This document shows, one piece after another, positions 43,636 to 51,678 of a stretch of 64,000 bases of DNA. Within the stretch, counting starts at the first letter, position 1, and each line of letters opens with the position of its first letter. The translations under genes were made by a program, and so were the position numbers. The stretch comes from Altericroceibacterium endophyticum (lineage in GTDB: Bacteria > Pseudomonadota > Alphaproteobacteria > Sphingomonadales > Sphingomonadaceae): contig NZ_WTYT01000003.1 in assembly GCF_009827595.1 (NCBI RefSeq), forward strand, positions 434,001 to 498,000. The letters run 5' to 3'. The notes beneath the pieces are model-generated. The model made no database searches and was not told the DNA's origin. It saw only the letters and a program-made list of their open reading frames with translations.

Positions 43636-44154
43636 GTGATGTACGCCAAGCCAACGAGCATGAAGGCGCGCCATTATCATGAGCGTTTGATCATCAAGGC
43701 CATGCGCTTATTGGCTGCGCCTGCGCCGGGACCATCCTCGGGCGAGGGGCTGCTGCGCTGTGCCGGTATTGAAGAAGAAGGCGTTTCCGCGCTAGCGGCT
43801 GTCGTCGCCCTTTTGCCACGGCTGTTGCCCGCGGCGCGTCTTCACGGCATCGGCTCACCCTTCGTCTCTTCGGGTGAGATCGTCCTGCTCGGCGAACTCG
43901 GCCGTCGTCAGCGGCAGCGTTCCGCATCGCTGCTGGGTGCGAAACGCTGGCCGCTCAAGCTTCCACCATCGCTGGGTTTGCTGCTCGATACCTCGGCTTC
44001 TGCGCTCTCTGCGGCCGACATCTTCCTCTTTCACCGAACCATTTCCGCCGCACTGGACTACGCCCGCGAAATGCCCAGCCCAGGAATAAGCCCTATGACC
44101 GGTGCGGCGCCAGGTCTTCGACCCGCCATCCATCCGGAGATTGATCGCACCTGA
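43636..44154 (+). CDS. Hypothetical protein, uncertain
   Basis: A 172-residue open frame, opposite in strand to its neighbours, rich in Leu and Ala (A-L-A-A-V-V-A-L-L-P-R-L-L-P-A-A-R-L-H-G-I-G), with later motifs A-D-I-F-L-F-H-R-T-I-S-A-A-L and a Pro-rich end. I do not recognise it. There is no ribosome site at the first ATG; an internal ATG at 43660 is alternative. A perfect palindrome follows its stop by 8 bp, which favours a real transcription unit. A competing frame on the minus strand (43855-44277) looks less protein-like because of its basic, low-complexity content. Confidence 0.4.
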   Translation: MMYAKPTSMKARHYHERLIIKAMRLLAAPAPGPSSGEGLLRCAGIEEEGVSALAAVVALLPRLLPAARLHGIGSPFVSSGEIVLLGELGRRQRQRSASLLGAKRWPLKLPPSLGLLLDTSASALSAADIFLFHRTISAALDYAREMPSPGISPMTGAAPGLRPAIHPEIDRT

Positions 44155-44162
44155 CTTGCGGT

Positions 44163-44190
44163 GGGTTCCGACCTCATGAGGTCGGAACCC
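44163..44190. terminator. 28-bp perfect palindrome between convergent genes
   Basis: Arms GGGTTCCGACCTCA (44163-44176) and TGAGGTCGGAACCC (44177-44190) have no spacer. It lies between the hypothetical gene and the 3' end of the TonB receptor gene. No T-tract follows on either strand, so it may be a bidirectional transcript end or RNA-stabilising hairpin, or a protein-binding site. Confidence 0.5.
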
Positions 44191-44215
44191 GCTGTACAAG
44201 ACTCCAGTGGCACCC

Positions 44216-46573
44216 TTAGTAACGGAGGCGTATGGTAAACATGGCGTTTCGCGGTGCGCCCACGGCGGCTGTGTCATAGAAACCGGCTCGCATCCAATAA
44301 CGCTTGTCGAACAGGTTATTGACGTTCACCGAAGCAGACAGACTTTCATTAAACGCATAGCGAGCGAGGGCATTGACCAGCGCGTAGCTTCCTTGCACGA
44401 CTGTCTGGTCCTTCAATATCCCGCCCGCGCCATCCGGCCGGTTGATTCCCCTGAATTCGATATTGCTTTGCCAGTGGATGCCGCCACCAATTGTCAGTCC
44501 ATCCAATGCTCCCGGCAGGCGATAGCTCGTGAAGAATTTGAGCGTCCTGCGAGGTTCCTGTGCATTAAGACGTTCGCCGTCGGGTGCTTCGCTTTTAAGC
44601 CAGGTGAAGCCGCCTGAGACATTCCAGTTGGGAAGAATTTCCCCAGCTGCTTCCAGCTCGAATCCTCTGGTCTTGGTCCCGTCGACCGCGATATAAGCGC
44701 TGCTGAGCGGATTGTTCGGGTCGAAGAACCCGACATCCTCCTGCGCTAATTTGTCCAGCCGCGTGTCGAACAGGGTCAAGGAGAGGTTGAGGTCGCCACG
44801 GAAGAATTCGCCTTTGATGCCGACTTCCCGGCTATTGCCTTTGGTCGGTTCCAGAATGTTGCCGTTGCGGTCGCGCCGATCTGTCTGCGGCTTGAATATC
44901 TCGGTATAGCTCGCGAACAGCGTGAAATTCTTGGTTATGTCATAGGTTGTGCCAGCATAGGGGGTGAACCTGTTCTGCCGATACCGGAGACTGTCGGACC
45001 CGACCTCGTCCTCATCCAGCTCATAGCGATTGAAGCGGCCACCGAGAATGACCTTCAGGTCCTCCGTGGGCGACAGACGAGCCGCGGCATAGAGTCCGTA
45101 TTTCCTGGTCTTGACCTGTGACTCCTTGGACCATGGCAGCGAGTTGTTCTCGAAGTCCAGGCGAGGGATCTCATCCACCTGGTCGAGTGATGGCGCAGGC
45201 GTCGTCGAGAAAGGAAAATACAGGTTGGTCGCGAGGCGAGATCCCGGAGAATTCCGTTTCATCCACGAGAGCGTGGCGCCGACGATCAGTTGGTGCTCCC
45301 TGCCGAACAGTTCGATCGGACCGTTGGTTTGCAAGTCCACCGTGTCCTGCTTCGTCTTGCTGCTGAACTTCGTACCGGCCGCCATCACCGGGACGCTGGA
45401 AAAACCAGTCTGCCGGTCGGGATAGAAGCCGATATTTCGGCGGGGATTGGTGGGATCGACACCCGTCAGCGCAAAGAGTTCCGCGTCGGAGTCCAGCTTC
45501 GAATGGGTCAGCGCGCTCTTGAACTTCCAGCCATTGGCAAAATCGTGAGACAGGTTGAGGAACGCTGTCAGGGATTCCACGTCAAAATAGGTCCAAGGCG
45601 GCGACAGGTTTGCGGAACGGCGTAGATCCGTCGTCAGCGAGCCGTCGCTGTAGAAAAGCGGAGCGGCGCCCCAGGACGATCCCTCTGGCTGACTATCCTG
45701 ATATTCGACCCCAGCGGTCAGGATCGTATGATCGGTCAGATCAGCCTCGACCACGCCATAGCCAATGGCCTTATTCGGCTGGTAGAAATCAAGATAGGAT
45801 TCCTGATCCTGATAGACGCCAATGACACGCGCACGAATTTTCCCGCTGCCCGTAAGCGGTGCCGAAAGGTCGAGCGAGCCGCGATAGTTTTCCCACGATC
45901 CTGCCAGCGCGGACGCGCCGATGGCGAACGCATTTTTTGGCCGCTTGCGGATCAGATTGATCGATGCCGATGGATTGCCAGAGCCCGTGAGAAGGCCGGT
46001 CGCGCCCCTCACGATCTCGACGCGATCGTAAAGCGCGGTGTCGATGAAACCGATGCCGTTGTCGAGCGAGCTCACCACGCCGTCATACATGATGTTGTCG
46101 ACGCCAAAGCCGCGTGAGGAGTATCTGACGCGCTCGGAATCAATATAATTGCGTGTCACGCCAGGCGCGCTTTGCAGCACGGAATCAAGATTTGTAAGGC
46201 TCTGGTCCTCCATAATCTGGCTGGTGATGACTGTAACCGCCTGCGGAATTTCTCGTGGCCTGAGTGGCAGGCCGAGCGCCGCGCCGGTTGAGCGCGTGGT
46301 ATAGGAGCCGAAGTCTTCGGTGACCTGACCTTCCTGAACGCCGGTGACGATGATTTCGGCGACGTCCCTGATCGTGTTCCGATCCTCGTGGCGAGACACG
46401 CGTCGTTGGTCATCCGGTCGATCGTCCGACTGCGCCTGGGCGGCGCTATTTGCTGTGATGATCGCGCAAGCAATGAGGGATCCCGCCCCTCTGGCGATGG
46501 CCCGCTTGCGTCTGCCGCGACGATCTCGCAACCGATCAGAACGACTGCCGACGAAACCTATTACCCCGAGCAT
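44216..46573 (-). CDS. TonB-dependent siderophore receptor
   Basis: Outer-membrane ferric-siderophore transporter, 785 residues, of the FhuE/FpvA-like type. The N-terminus is basic with a signal segment ending A-A-Q-A-Q-S (about residue 48). The plug has I-I-V-T-G, P-L-R-P-R-E-I-P-Q-A-V-T-V-I-T, Q-S-A-P-G-V-T and R-G-F-G-V-D-N-I-M-Y-D-G-V. The barrel has the family motif F-A-S-Y-T-E-I-F-K-P-Q and ends F-T-I-R-L-R-Y. No N-terminal signalling (STN) domain is evident, so control is probably by the AraC regulator rather than an ECF sigma/FecR pair. AGGGG lies 5 nt before the ATG. A Fur-like 17-mer and an AraC-type operator lie upstream. Confidence 0.93.
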   Translation of the reverse strand: MLGVIGFVGSRSDRLRDRRGRRKRAIARGAGSLIACAIITANSAAQAQSDDRPDDQRRVSRHEDRNTIRDVAEIIVTGVQEGQVTEDFGSYTTRSTGAALGLPLRPREIPQAVTVITSQIMEDQSLTNLDSVLQSAPGVTRNYIDSERVRYSSRGFGVDNIMYDGVVSSLDNGIGFIDTALYDRVEIVRGATGLLTGSGNPSASINLIRKRPKNAFAIGASALAGSWENYRGSLDLSAPLTGSGKIRARVIGVYQDQESYLDFYQPNKAIGYGVVEADLTDHTILTAGVEYQDSQPEGSSWGAAPLFYSDGSLTTDLRRSANLSPPWTYFDVESLTAFLNLSHDFANGWKFKSALTHSKLDSDAELFALTGVDPTNPRRNIGFYPDRQTGFSSVPVMAAGTKFSSKTKQDTVDLQTNGPIELFGREHQLIVGATLSWMKRNSPGSRLATNLYFPFSTTPAPSLDQVDEIPRLDFENNSLPWSKESQVKTRKYGLYAAARLSPTEDLKVILGGRFNRYELDEDEVGSDSLRYRQNRFTPYAGTTYDITKNFTLFASYTEIFKPQTDRRDRNGNILEPTKGNSREVGIKGEFFRGDLNLSLTLFDTRLDKLAQEDVGFFDPNNPLSSAYIAVDGTKTRGFELEAAGEILPNWNVSGGFTWLKSEAPDGERLNAQEPRRTLKFFTSYRLPGALDGLTIGGGIHWQSNIEFRGINRPDGAGGILKDQTVVQGSYALVNALARYAFNESLSASVNVNNLFDKRYWMRAGFYDTAAVGAPRNAMFTIRLRY

Positions 46574-46590
46574 TGAAACCCCTTTTCAAT
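46572..46590 (-). promoter_or_regulatory. Small hairpin presenting the receptor's ribosome site in its loop
   Basis: ATTGAAA (46572-46578) and TTTCAAT (46584-46590) flank a 5-nt loop that, in the mRNA, is the AGGGG ribosome site; the stem reaches the start codon. It may tune translation of the receptor. Confidence 0.35.
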
Positions 46591-46592
46591 AA

Positions 46593-46609
46593 GTGCGAAT
46601 GCATCGCAT
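46593..46609. promoter_or_regulatory. Fur-like 17-mer before the TonB receptor gene
   Basis: GTGCGAATGCATCGCAT, including TGCGA-ATGCA-TCGCA with perfect 5-bp inverted arms. It lies 20 nt before the start codon and shares eight invariant bases with three other candidate sites at iron genes. Confidence 0.5.
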
Positions 46610-46645
46610 TAACATTGAAGGGGTGGTACAGCGTGGGCTGCGATC

Positions 46646-46687
46646 TGGCGCTTGTCAGATCAGCCAATCGATTTCGCGATTCCGCCA
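46646..46687 (-). promoter_or_regulatory. Candidate AraC-type operator of the TonB receptor gene
   Basis: On the minus strand TGGCGGAATCGCGAAATC starts at 46687 and a weaker TGGCTGATCTG starts 21 bp later at 46666. The first half-site matches the araC-gene site at 10 of 12 bases. The second half-site is 93 nt from the receptor start. Confidence 0.5.
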
Positions 46688-46883
46688 AAAATCCGTGAGC
46701 AAGGACGGGGATGATCTGTTCGACAGTTCGGAAAGCCGGAGCGAATTTTCTCGTCTCGGATGCCATATCGAACGCCGCCCGGAGTTGAGCGGGACGACTG
46801 TCCGAAAAACAGGACCAGAGTAGCCTCTCGAATCAAAACAGGCCAAGCAGCGATTTTCGCCTAAAGCCACAAAAGCTCGCTGA

Positions 46884-47040
46884 TTGTCGATCCGGAAGTG
46901 GGGATGGAGCCTCGACTTCGTTGACGACCAAATCGTGTGCGACAGACGGTTCCGCATGCTCAACGTGGTCGATGGCGTGCCGAGGGAGTGCTTGGCAGTG
47001 GTGCGAGAAATCTCGATCTCTCCCTCAGCCACAGCCTTCA
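46884..47040 (+). pseudogene. IS3-family transposase (OrfB) remnant
   Basis: One frame reads W-S-L-D-F-V-D-D-Q-I then D-R-R-F-R-M-L-N-V-V-D-G-V-P-R-E-C-L-A. This matches the first part of the IS3-family DDE catalytic domain (W-S-x-D-F-V-x-D, G-R-R-F-R, V-V-D-x-x-T-R-E-C-L-A). Only about 50 residues survive, without the rest of the catalytic domain or OrfA. The surrounding 46690-46880 shows no gene. The 3' boundary merges into the adjacent lipoprotein gene. The remnant indicates past insertion or rearrangement. Confidence 0.7.
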
Positions 47041-47450
47041 TCCGCTGTTTTTTGGTAGATCGGGTTGCGGCCGCCAATAAAGTTCAAGCGTATCTGGTGC
47101 CCTTGCTCTCCATCTTTTACAAACCCAAAAATAGCGGAATATTCTGCCGGGAAACCTGACACTTCCTCAAAACTATATCTGGAACGGCCTTCATGTAAAT
47201 AAACTCGAGGATTTATCGAAATTATCTTGTTTGCCGTCCTTCCGTCAAAATCGTAAAAATATTCTTTTGCAACCAATTTTCCATCGAAGTATATTTGGTT
47301 TCTTCCAATGTATATAGAGGGCATTTTATTATTTTTGTAGCACCCAGCTATAGATTTTCTGTTGAGTTCATCTTGAATTAGACTTTTGTTCTTGCAGCCA
47401 GGTAGCAAACTGAAAAACAATGTAATTATTGCTAATGATATATATCTCAT
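47025..47450 (-). CDS. Small AT-rich lipoprotein, unknown function
   Basis: A 141-residue predicted lipoprotein: signal peptide with lipobox L-L-P-G-C at about residue 19, then a mature domain with few helix-like stretches (S-I-Y-I-G-R-N-Q-I-Y-F-D-G-K-L, Y-F-Y-D-F-D-G-R). I recognise no family. The start is ATG 47450; a longer frame to 47714 would overlap tRNA-Ser and is rejected. Base composition is strikingly AT-rich compared with neighbours, which suggests foreign origin. The last codons run antisense into the transposase remnant, so the original C-terminus may have been replaced. Confidence 0.65.
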   Translation of the reverse strand: MRYISLAIITLFFSLLPGCKNKSLIQDELNRKSIAGCYKNNKMPSIYIGRNQIYFDGKLVAKEYFYDFDGRTANKIISINPRVYLHEGRSRYSFEEVSGFPAEYSAIFGFVKDGEQGHQIRLNFIGGRNPIYQKTADEGCG

Positions 47451-47637
47451 TTGCGTTTTCGACAGCTTGTGATTTGCGTAGTCGCAAATCCAGTTCCGAG
47501 GCCGGATTTCAATTCGGCGGCAGGGAGCCTTGGGAACCATCCGATCGAAAAGTCTTGTTAAGCCCTGCAAGCGAAATTTCGTTGGAGCGGAAGGGGAGCT
47601 GAATTTTTTCAGAAAATATGAAAACTTCAATGAAGAA

Positions 47638-47728
47638 TGGCGGAGACGGAGGGATTCGAACCCTCGGTACCCGGATAGAGTACGGTTCCTTAGCAGGGAA
47701 CTGGTTTCAGCCACTCACCCACGTCTCC
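47638..47728 (-). tRNA. tRNA-Ser (anticodon GCU)
   Basis: The minus strand folds as a class II tRNA. Acceptor GGAGACG pairs with CGTCTCC, followed by discriminator G and encoded CCA. The anticodon stem-loop TTCCCTGCTAAGGAA gives anticodon GCU (complement of 47692-47694). There is a long variable arm, and the T loop is GGTTCGAATCC. It reads AGC/AGU serine codons. Confidence 0.95.
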
Positions 47729-47956
47729 GCATCGCTCTCGGCGATGTGAAGGCGCGCTATAACGAGGGGTTGGGGATGCCGCAAGTGGCGGAGTGGAAAA
47801 CTCGGCTGCTTAAGTGAAATTAAGGCGTATCCGCGGGAAATTGCGCGCAGCATCGCGGCTCGCTTGACCGTAAAAGGGAATCCCCTTGCCGCGTGTTCAT
47901 TGTTGCTTCAGGCATGATGCCGTCATGTCATGCTTGTATATATTCGGCTTGGAGGG

Positions 47957-48766
47957 ATGGACGCGCGCCACATGTTTGATCTTATAACCAGCTGCCGCCG
48001 TCATGCGGCTGCCATCTTGTTGCCCATGGCCATGCTGCTTGGTGCAGCACCAGCGATGGCGCAATCTGTCCAATCCGTGAATCCTGATGCTGCCATCGAT
48101 GGTGATCTGTCGGCACCGGATTCGCAGCCTGCTCCTAGCCAGTCTCCTGAGTCCTATCCTTATTCCTATCCGGAAGAGGTCCCGGCGGCGCCTGAATACC
48201 AGACGCAGGAGGCGCCGGCACAGGCGCCCATCGCCAATCCATCTGCGGCGGCCAGTAATGCCAACAGCAACGCGTCCACGGGCGACACCTATAAAGAGGA
48301 TGATCTGATCGGTGCCGCCGAGGGGCTGTTCGGGAAAGGGGCCGAGGGTCTCGCGCGGGTAATCGAAGATTTGCTGAGCAAGCAGGGCGAGCCCAATGGC
48401 TATATTGTCGGACGGGAAGGCGGCGGTGCCTTCATCGTCGGTCTGCGCTATGGTTCAGGCACGCTCTTCCACAAGGTGGAGGGCGAGCGCCCGGTATATT
48501 GGACGGGACCTTCTATCGGTTTCGACGCGGGCGCCAATGCCGGCAACACCTTCATCCTGGTCTATAATCTCTATGACACAGAGGATCTTTACACGCGCTT
48601 TCCGGCTGGTGAGGGGCAGGCCTATCTGATCGGAGGATTCAATGTCAGCTATCTGCGCAAGGGCGATAAGGTATTGATCCCGATACGTATGGGCGCGGGG
48701 CTGAGGCTGGGCGTCAATGCAGGCTATATGAAATTTTCCAAGAAGCAGAAATGGCTGCCTTTCTGA
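47957..48766 (+). CDS. eipA: EipA-like envelope integrity protein (DUF1134)
   Basis: Exported protein with the DUF1134 beta-barrel domain; EipA of Brucella and Caulobacter is periplasmic and supports cell-envelope integrity. From the ATG at 47957 the product is 269 residues: signal peptide (ending A-M-A-Q), a Pro/Ala/Ser-rich linker (about 40-110), then DUF1134 with G-G-G-A-F-I-V-G-L-R-Y-G-S-G-T-L, V-Y-W-T-G-P-S-I-G-F-D-A-G and G-A-G-L-R-L-G-V-N-A-G-Y. The start is uncertain: GGAGGG abuts the ATG at 47957, so the ATG at 47972 (14 nt further) may be used. Confidence 0.88.
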   Translation: MDARHMFDLITSCRRHAAAILLPMAMLLGAAPAMAQSVQSVNPDAAIDGDLSAPDSQPAPSQSPESYPYSYPEEVPAAPEYQTQEAPAQAPIANPSAAASNANSNASTGDTYKEDDLIGAAEGLFGKGAEGLARVIEDLLSKQGEPNGYIVGREGGGAFIVGLRYGSGTLFHKVEGERPVYWTGPSIGFDAGANAGNTFILVYNLYDTEDLYTRFPAGEGQAYLIGGFNVSYLRKGDKVLIPIRMGAGLRLGVNAGYMKFSKKQKWLPF

Positions 48767-48840
48767 TCCTGACGTTTTTATAATGGGAATGTGAAATTTC
48801 ATGCTTGATAGCGGCGCACTTGCCCGGCAATAGCCGCTTC

Positions 48841-50016
48841 ATGCTTGACAGACTCGACCAACAGCCGCCCGACGCCCTGCTCGCGCTCATCAAATTGTAT
48901 AATGATGATGAGCGTGCGGATAAGATTGATCTGGGGGTCGGTGTATATCGGACCAATGACGGCGCGACGCCGGTTTTCGAATCGATCAAGGCGGCGGAGC
49001 ACAAGCTGGTCGCTGAACAGGATTCCAAAGCCTATCTCGGCCCGGAAGGTGACATGGGGTTTGTCCATGCGCTGATGCCGTATATTTTCGGCGAAAATCC
49101 GACGCGCAATGGCCGTATTGAAGGCATGCAGACACCCGGCGGCACCGGCGCTGTGCGGCTGGCTGCGGCGCTGGCCGGTAAATCTGGCATCAACCGCATC
49201 ATCATGGGCAATCCCAGCTGGCCGAACCACGGCCAGATTCTGAAGGATATCGGCCTTGAGGTCGTCTCCTTCACCCATGCCACGCAAGCGGGAACGGCAG
49301 ATCTGGATGCGCTGAAAAAGGCGCTGGCAGAGGGCCGGGAAGGTGACGCTGTCCTGCTCCATGGCTGCTGCCACAACCCCACAGGGATCGATTATACGCC
49401 GGATCAGTGGGACGAGATCGCCGCGATACTGGCGGACAGTCCGGTCATGCCGATTGTCGATCTGGCCTATCAGGGCCTTGGTCGCGGCATGGAAGAAGAT
49501 GCCTATGGTCTGCGCGCCGTGATCGGCAAAGTCGATGAAGCGCTGATTGCCTATAGCTGTGACAAGAATTTCGGTCTTTATCGTGACCGTGTCGGTGCGC
49601 TGTATGTTTACGCGCAAGATGGCGGGCAGCTGGATGCCATTCTGTCCAACGGCCACGCACTGGCCCGGTCGAGCTGGTCCATGCCGCCTGATCATGGCGC
49701 GGCGGCTGTTCGTTTCGTATTGCGCGACAGCGAGCTGACCCAGAATTGGCAGGCTGAGCTGGACCGTATGCGTGAACGTATGCGCGCCGTTCGTGATCGT
49801 CTGGCAGAGGCCGGCACTGCCGGATCGCTCGATCTAACGCCTTTGGGCCATCAAAATGGCCTGTTTTCCATGTTGCCTTTGACCAAGGATCAGATCCAGG
49901 CCCTGCGGTCCGACCACGCCATTTACATGGCTGGCTCCGGACGCATCAATGTCGCCGGACTGACCATGGGCAATATAGATAAGTTCATCGGTGCATTGGC
50001 CGATGTAACTGCCTGA
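48841..50016 (+). CDS. Aromatic/aspartate aminotransferase (class I, AspC/TyrB type)
   Basis: PLP-dependent transaminase for aspartate or aromatic amino acids. The 391-residue product aligns by eye with the AspC/TyrB subgroup. It begins M-L-D-R-L-D-Q-Q-P-P-D, has D-L-G-V-G-V-Y-R-T and T-P-G-G-T-G-A-V-R, and N-P-S-W-P-N-H. The PLP lysine lies in C-D-K-N-F-G-L-Y-R-D-R-V-G, and the carboxylate-binding arginine in the late S-G-R-I-N-V-A-G-L motif. An in-frame TTG at 48805 would add 12 residues not typical of the family. Which substrate dominates cannot be told from sequence alone. Confidence 0.9.
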   Translation: MLDRLDQQPPDALLALIKLYNDDERADKIDLGVGVYRTNDGATPVFESIKAAEHKLVAEQDSKAYLGPEGDMGFVHALMPYIFGENPTRNGRIEGMQTPGGTGAVRLAAALAGKSGINRIIMGNPSWPNHGQILKDIGLEVVSFTHATQAGTADLDALKKALAEGREGDAVLLHGCCHNPTGIDYTPDQWDEIAAILADSPVMPIVDLAYQGLGRGMEEDAYGLRAVIGKVDEALIAYSCDKNFGLYRDRVGALYVYAQDGGQLDAILSNGHALARSSWSMPPDHGAAAVRFVLRDSELTQNWQAELDRMRERMRAVRDRLAEAGTAGSLDLTPLGHQNGLFSMLPLTKDQIQALRSDHAIYMAGSGRINVAGLTMGNIDKFIGALADVTA

Positions 50017-50027
50017 GTGGGAGAGAG

Positions 50028-50065
50028 GGCCGCTTCCTTTCGGGGGAGCGGCCTAAATCCTTTTT
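50028..50065 (+). terminator. Terminator after the aminotransferase gene
   Basis: Stem GGCCGCTTCC (50028-50037) / GGGAGCGGCC (50044-50053), with one G-T type mismatch, followed by a TTTTT tract at 50060-50064. Convergent with ribE. Confidence 0.6.
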
Positions 50066-50092
50066 GCAATAAGCCGCGCTGCAGCCGGGTGA

Positions 50093-50710
50093 TCAGCTGC
50101 GCAGGCTCTGCATCCGCTGAAGATAGCGTGCGACCGTATCAATCTCCAGATTGACCGGATCATTGACTACCAATGATCCCAGAGTCGTTACCTCAGCCGT
50201 ATGCGGAATGATGTTTAGCCCAAACAGCACCGAGCGATCGGCCTGATCCTCCACCGAATTGACCGTCAGGGATATGCCGTCAACGGTGATCGAGCCCTTG
50301 GGCGCGATGAAGGGGGCAAGGTCGGCGGGAGCTTGAATGACTAGCCGCGTGGAATCCCCCTCCGTTTCCCTGCTGATGAGGGTTCCCACAGCATCGACAT
50401 GGCCGCTGACGATATGGCCGCCGAGTTCATCTCCGATCTTAAGCGAAGGCTCTAGATTGATCGTACTGCCTTTGTCCCACATGCCCGGCGCCGTGCAGGA
50501 GAGTGTTTCGGCGGAGACATCCACCGCGAACCAGGCGTCTCCGGCGCTGCCGCCGCGTTCGACAACGGTCAGGCACACGCCCGAACAGGCGATGGAGGCG
50601 CCAATGACGATCATCGCCGGGTCGAACGGGCAGGAAATGACAATACGCAGATCGCCGCGCTGGTCAGCATGAGTGATAGTGCCAGTGGCGGTAATTATTC
50701 CGGTGAACAT
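50093..50710 (-). CDS. ribE: Riboflavin synthase
   Basis: Final step of riboflavin synthesis: dismutation of two 6,7-dimethyl-8-ribityllumazine molecules. The 205-residue product has the two lumazine-binding halves. It starts M-F-T-G-I-I, has G-A-S-I-A-C-S-G-V-C-L-T-V (first half), G-H-I-V-S-G-H-V-D, and K-G-S-I-T-V-D-G-I-S-L-T-V-N (second half). It overlaps the end of ribD by 16 nt, so it is probably translationally coupled. No FMN riboswitch was seen upstream of ribD. Confidence 0.95.
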   Translation of the reverse strand: MFTGIITATGTITHADQRGDLRIVISCPFDPAMIVIGASIACSGVCLTVVERGGSAGDAWFAVDVSAETLSCTAPGMWDKGSTINLEPSLKIGDELGGHIVSGHVDAVGTLISRETEGDSTRLVIQAPADLAPFIAPKGSITVDGISLTVNSVEDQADRSVLFGLNIIPHTAEVTTLGSLVVNDPVNLEIDTVARYLQRMQSLRS

Positions 50711-51678
50711 GGCGTGCGGTCATATACTTCGAGCGTGTCCCTGCCAAGCTGCCGTCTGGCAGAGAGTGACCAGATGTTATGGGCCGAGGCAAGATCGTCC
50801 AGCCCGTAATCGGCAATGGCCGATTTGCCGCCGCCAATCAGGATCGGCGCGCGGTAAATCAGCAATCGGTCCACCAGATCCGCCCTCAGGAAAGAAGCGG
50901 CTGCTGAACTGCCCCCTTCAACGAAGAGATATTGGTGCGGGGCCATTCGCCCGAGCTCTTCAACAGCAGGGAGCTGATGCCAGCCATCGGGTGTCGGATG
51001 GCTCGAAAGAACCCAGCGCTCGGGTGAATGATCTTCAAGCCCGGGCAGGCGCACATTCAGCTGCGGTGTGTCGCTGCGTAATGTCGCCCCGCCAACCAGA
51101 ATAGCGTCTGCGCGCGCACGTTCGCGGTGGGTGTGTGCCCGGGCCAGATCACCGGTGATCCATTGGCTCTGGCCGCTGGCGGTCGCTATCGCACCATCGA
51201 GCGACATGGCGAGTTTGAGCGTTATGTGAGGGCGGCCGTAGCGCGTACGGCACAGATAACCGGCCAGACTCATGCCGCAGGCCGGATCATTGGCGAGGGC
51301 AATCTCGACACCGGCAGCTCGGAGCCGTTCCATTCCGCTACCGGCGGTACGTGGATCGGGATCTGTTACCCCAACAACCAGGCGCTTTATCCCGGCCTCA
51401 GCGGCCAGATCGGCACATGCCGGGCCTCTTTCACTGTGATGGGCGCAAGGTTCCAGCGTGACATAGAGCGTGGCACCGCGAGCCGATTGACCGGTCTGTG
51501 CAAAAGCCATCGCCTCGGCATGGGGGCGTCCTCCCGCCTGAGTCCATCCGCGGCCAATGACGATGGCATCTTTCACCAGCACCGCGCCAACGGCGGGGTT
51601 GGGGGCACTCGAAGGCCTGCCTCGCTCCGCCAATGTGGCGGCGATGGTCAGCCAGCGCCTGTCGTCTTTACTGATCAC
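50695..51678 (-). CDS. ribD: Bifunctional riboflavin deaminase/reductase
   Basis: Second and third steps of riboflavin synthesis. The N-terminal deaminase domain has the zinc motif H-A-E (in G-G-R-P-H-A-E-A-M) and P-C-A-H...P-A-C-A-D. The C-terminal reductase domain has L-K-L-A-M-S-L-D-G-A-I-A and G-G-A-T-L-R-S-D-x-P. I chose GTG at 51678 (327 residues, beginning just before D-D-R-R-W-L). It overlaps the upstream gene by 11 nt. An ATG at 51714 would add 12 residues, and a longer frame to 51933 is only antiparallel-frame noise over the upstream gene. Confidence 0.9.
   Translation of the reverse strand: MISKDDRRWLTIAATLAERGRPSSAPNPAVGAVLVKDAIVIGRGWTQAGGRPHAEAMAFAQTGQSARGATLYVTLEPCAHHSERGPACADLAAEAGIKRLVVGVTDPDPRTAGSGMERLRAAGVEIALANDPACGMSLAGYLCRTRYGRPHITLKLAMSLDGAIATASGQSQWITGDLARAHTHRERARADAILVGGATLRSDTPQLNVRLPGLEDHSPERWVLSSHPTPDGWHQLPAVEELGRMAPHQYLFVEGGSSAAASFLRADLVDRLLIYRAPILIGGGKSAIADYGLDDLASAHNIWSLSARRQLGRDTLEVYDRTPCSPE

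Noticed and set aside
43855-44277. 140-codon minus-strand frame
   Set aside because: It overlaps the end of the TonB receptor gene, has basic low-complexity content and no recognisable motif.
47451-47714. N-terminal extension of the AT-rich lipoprotein
   Set aside because: It runs through tRNA-Ser and would hide a good signal peptide and lipobox.
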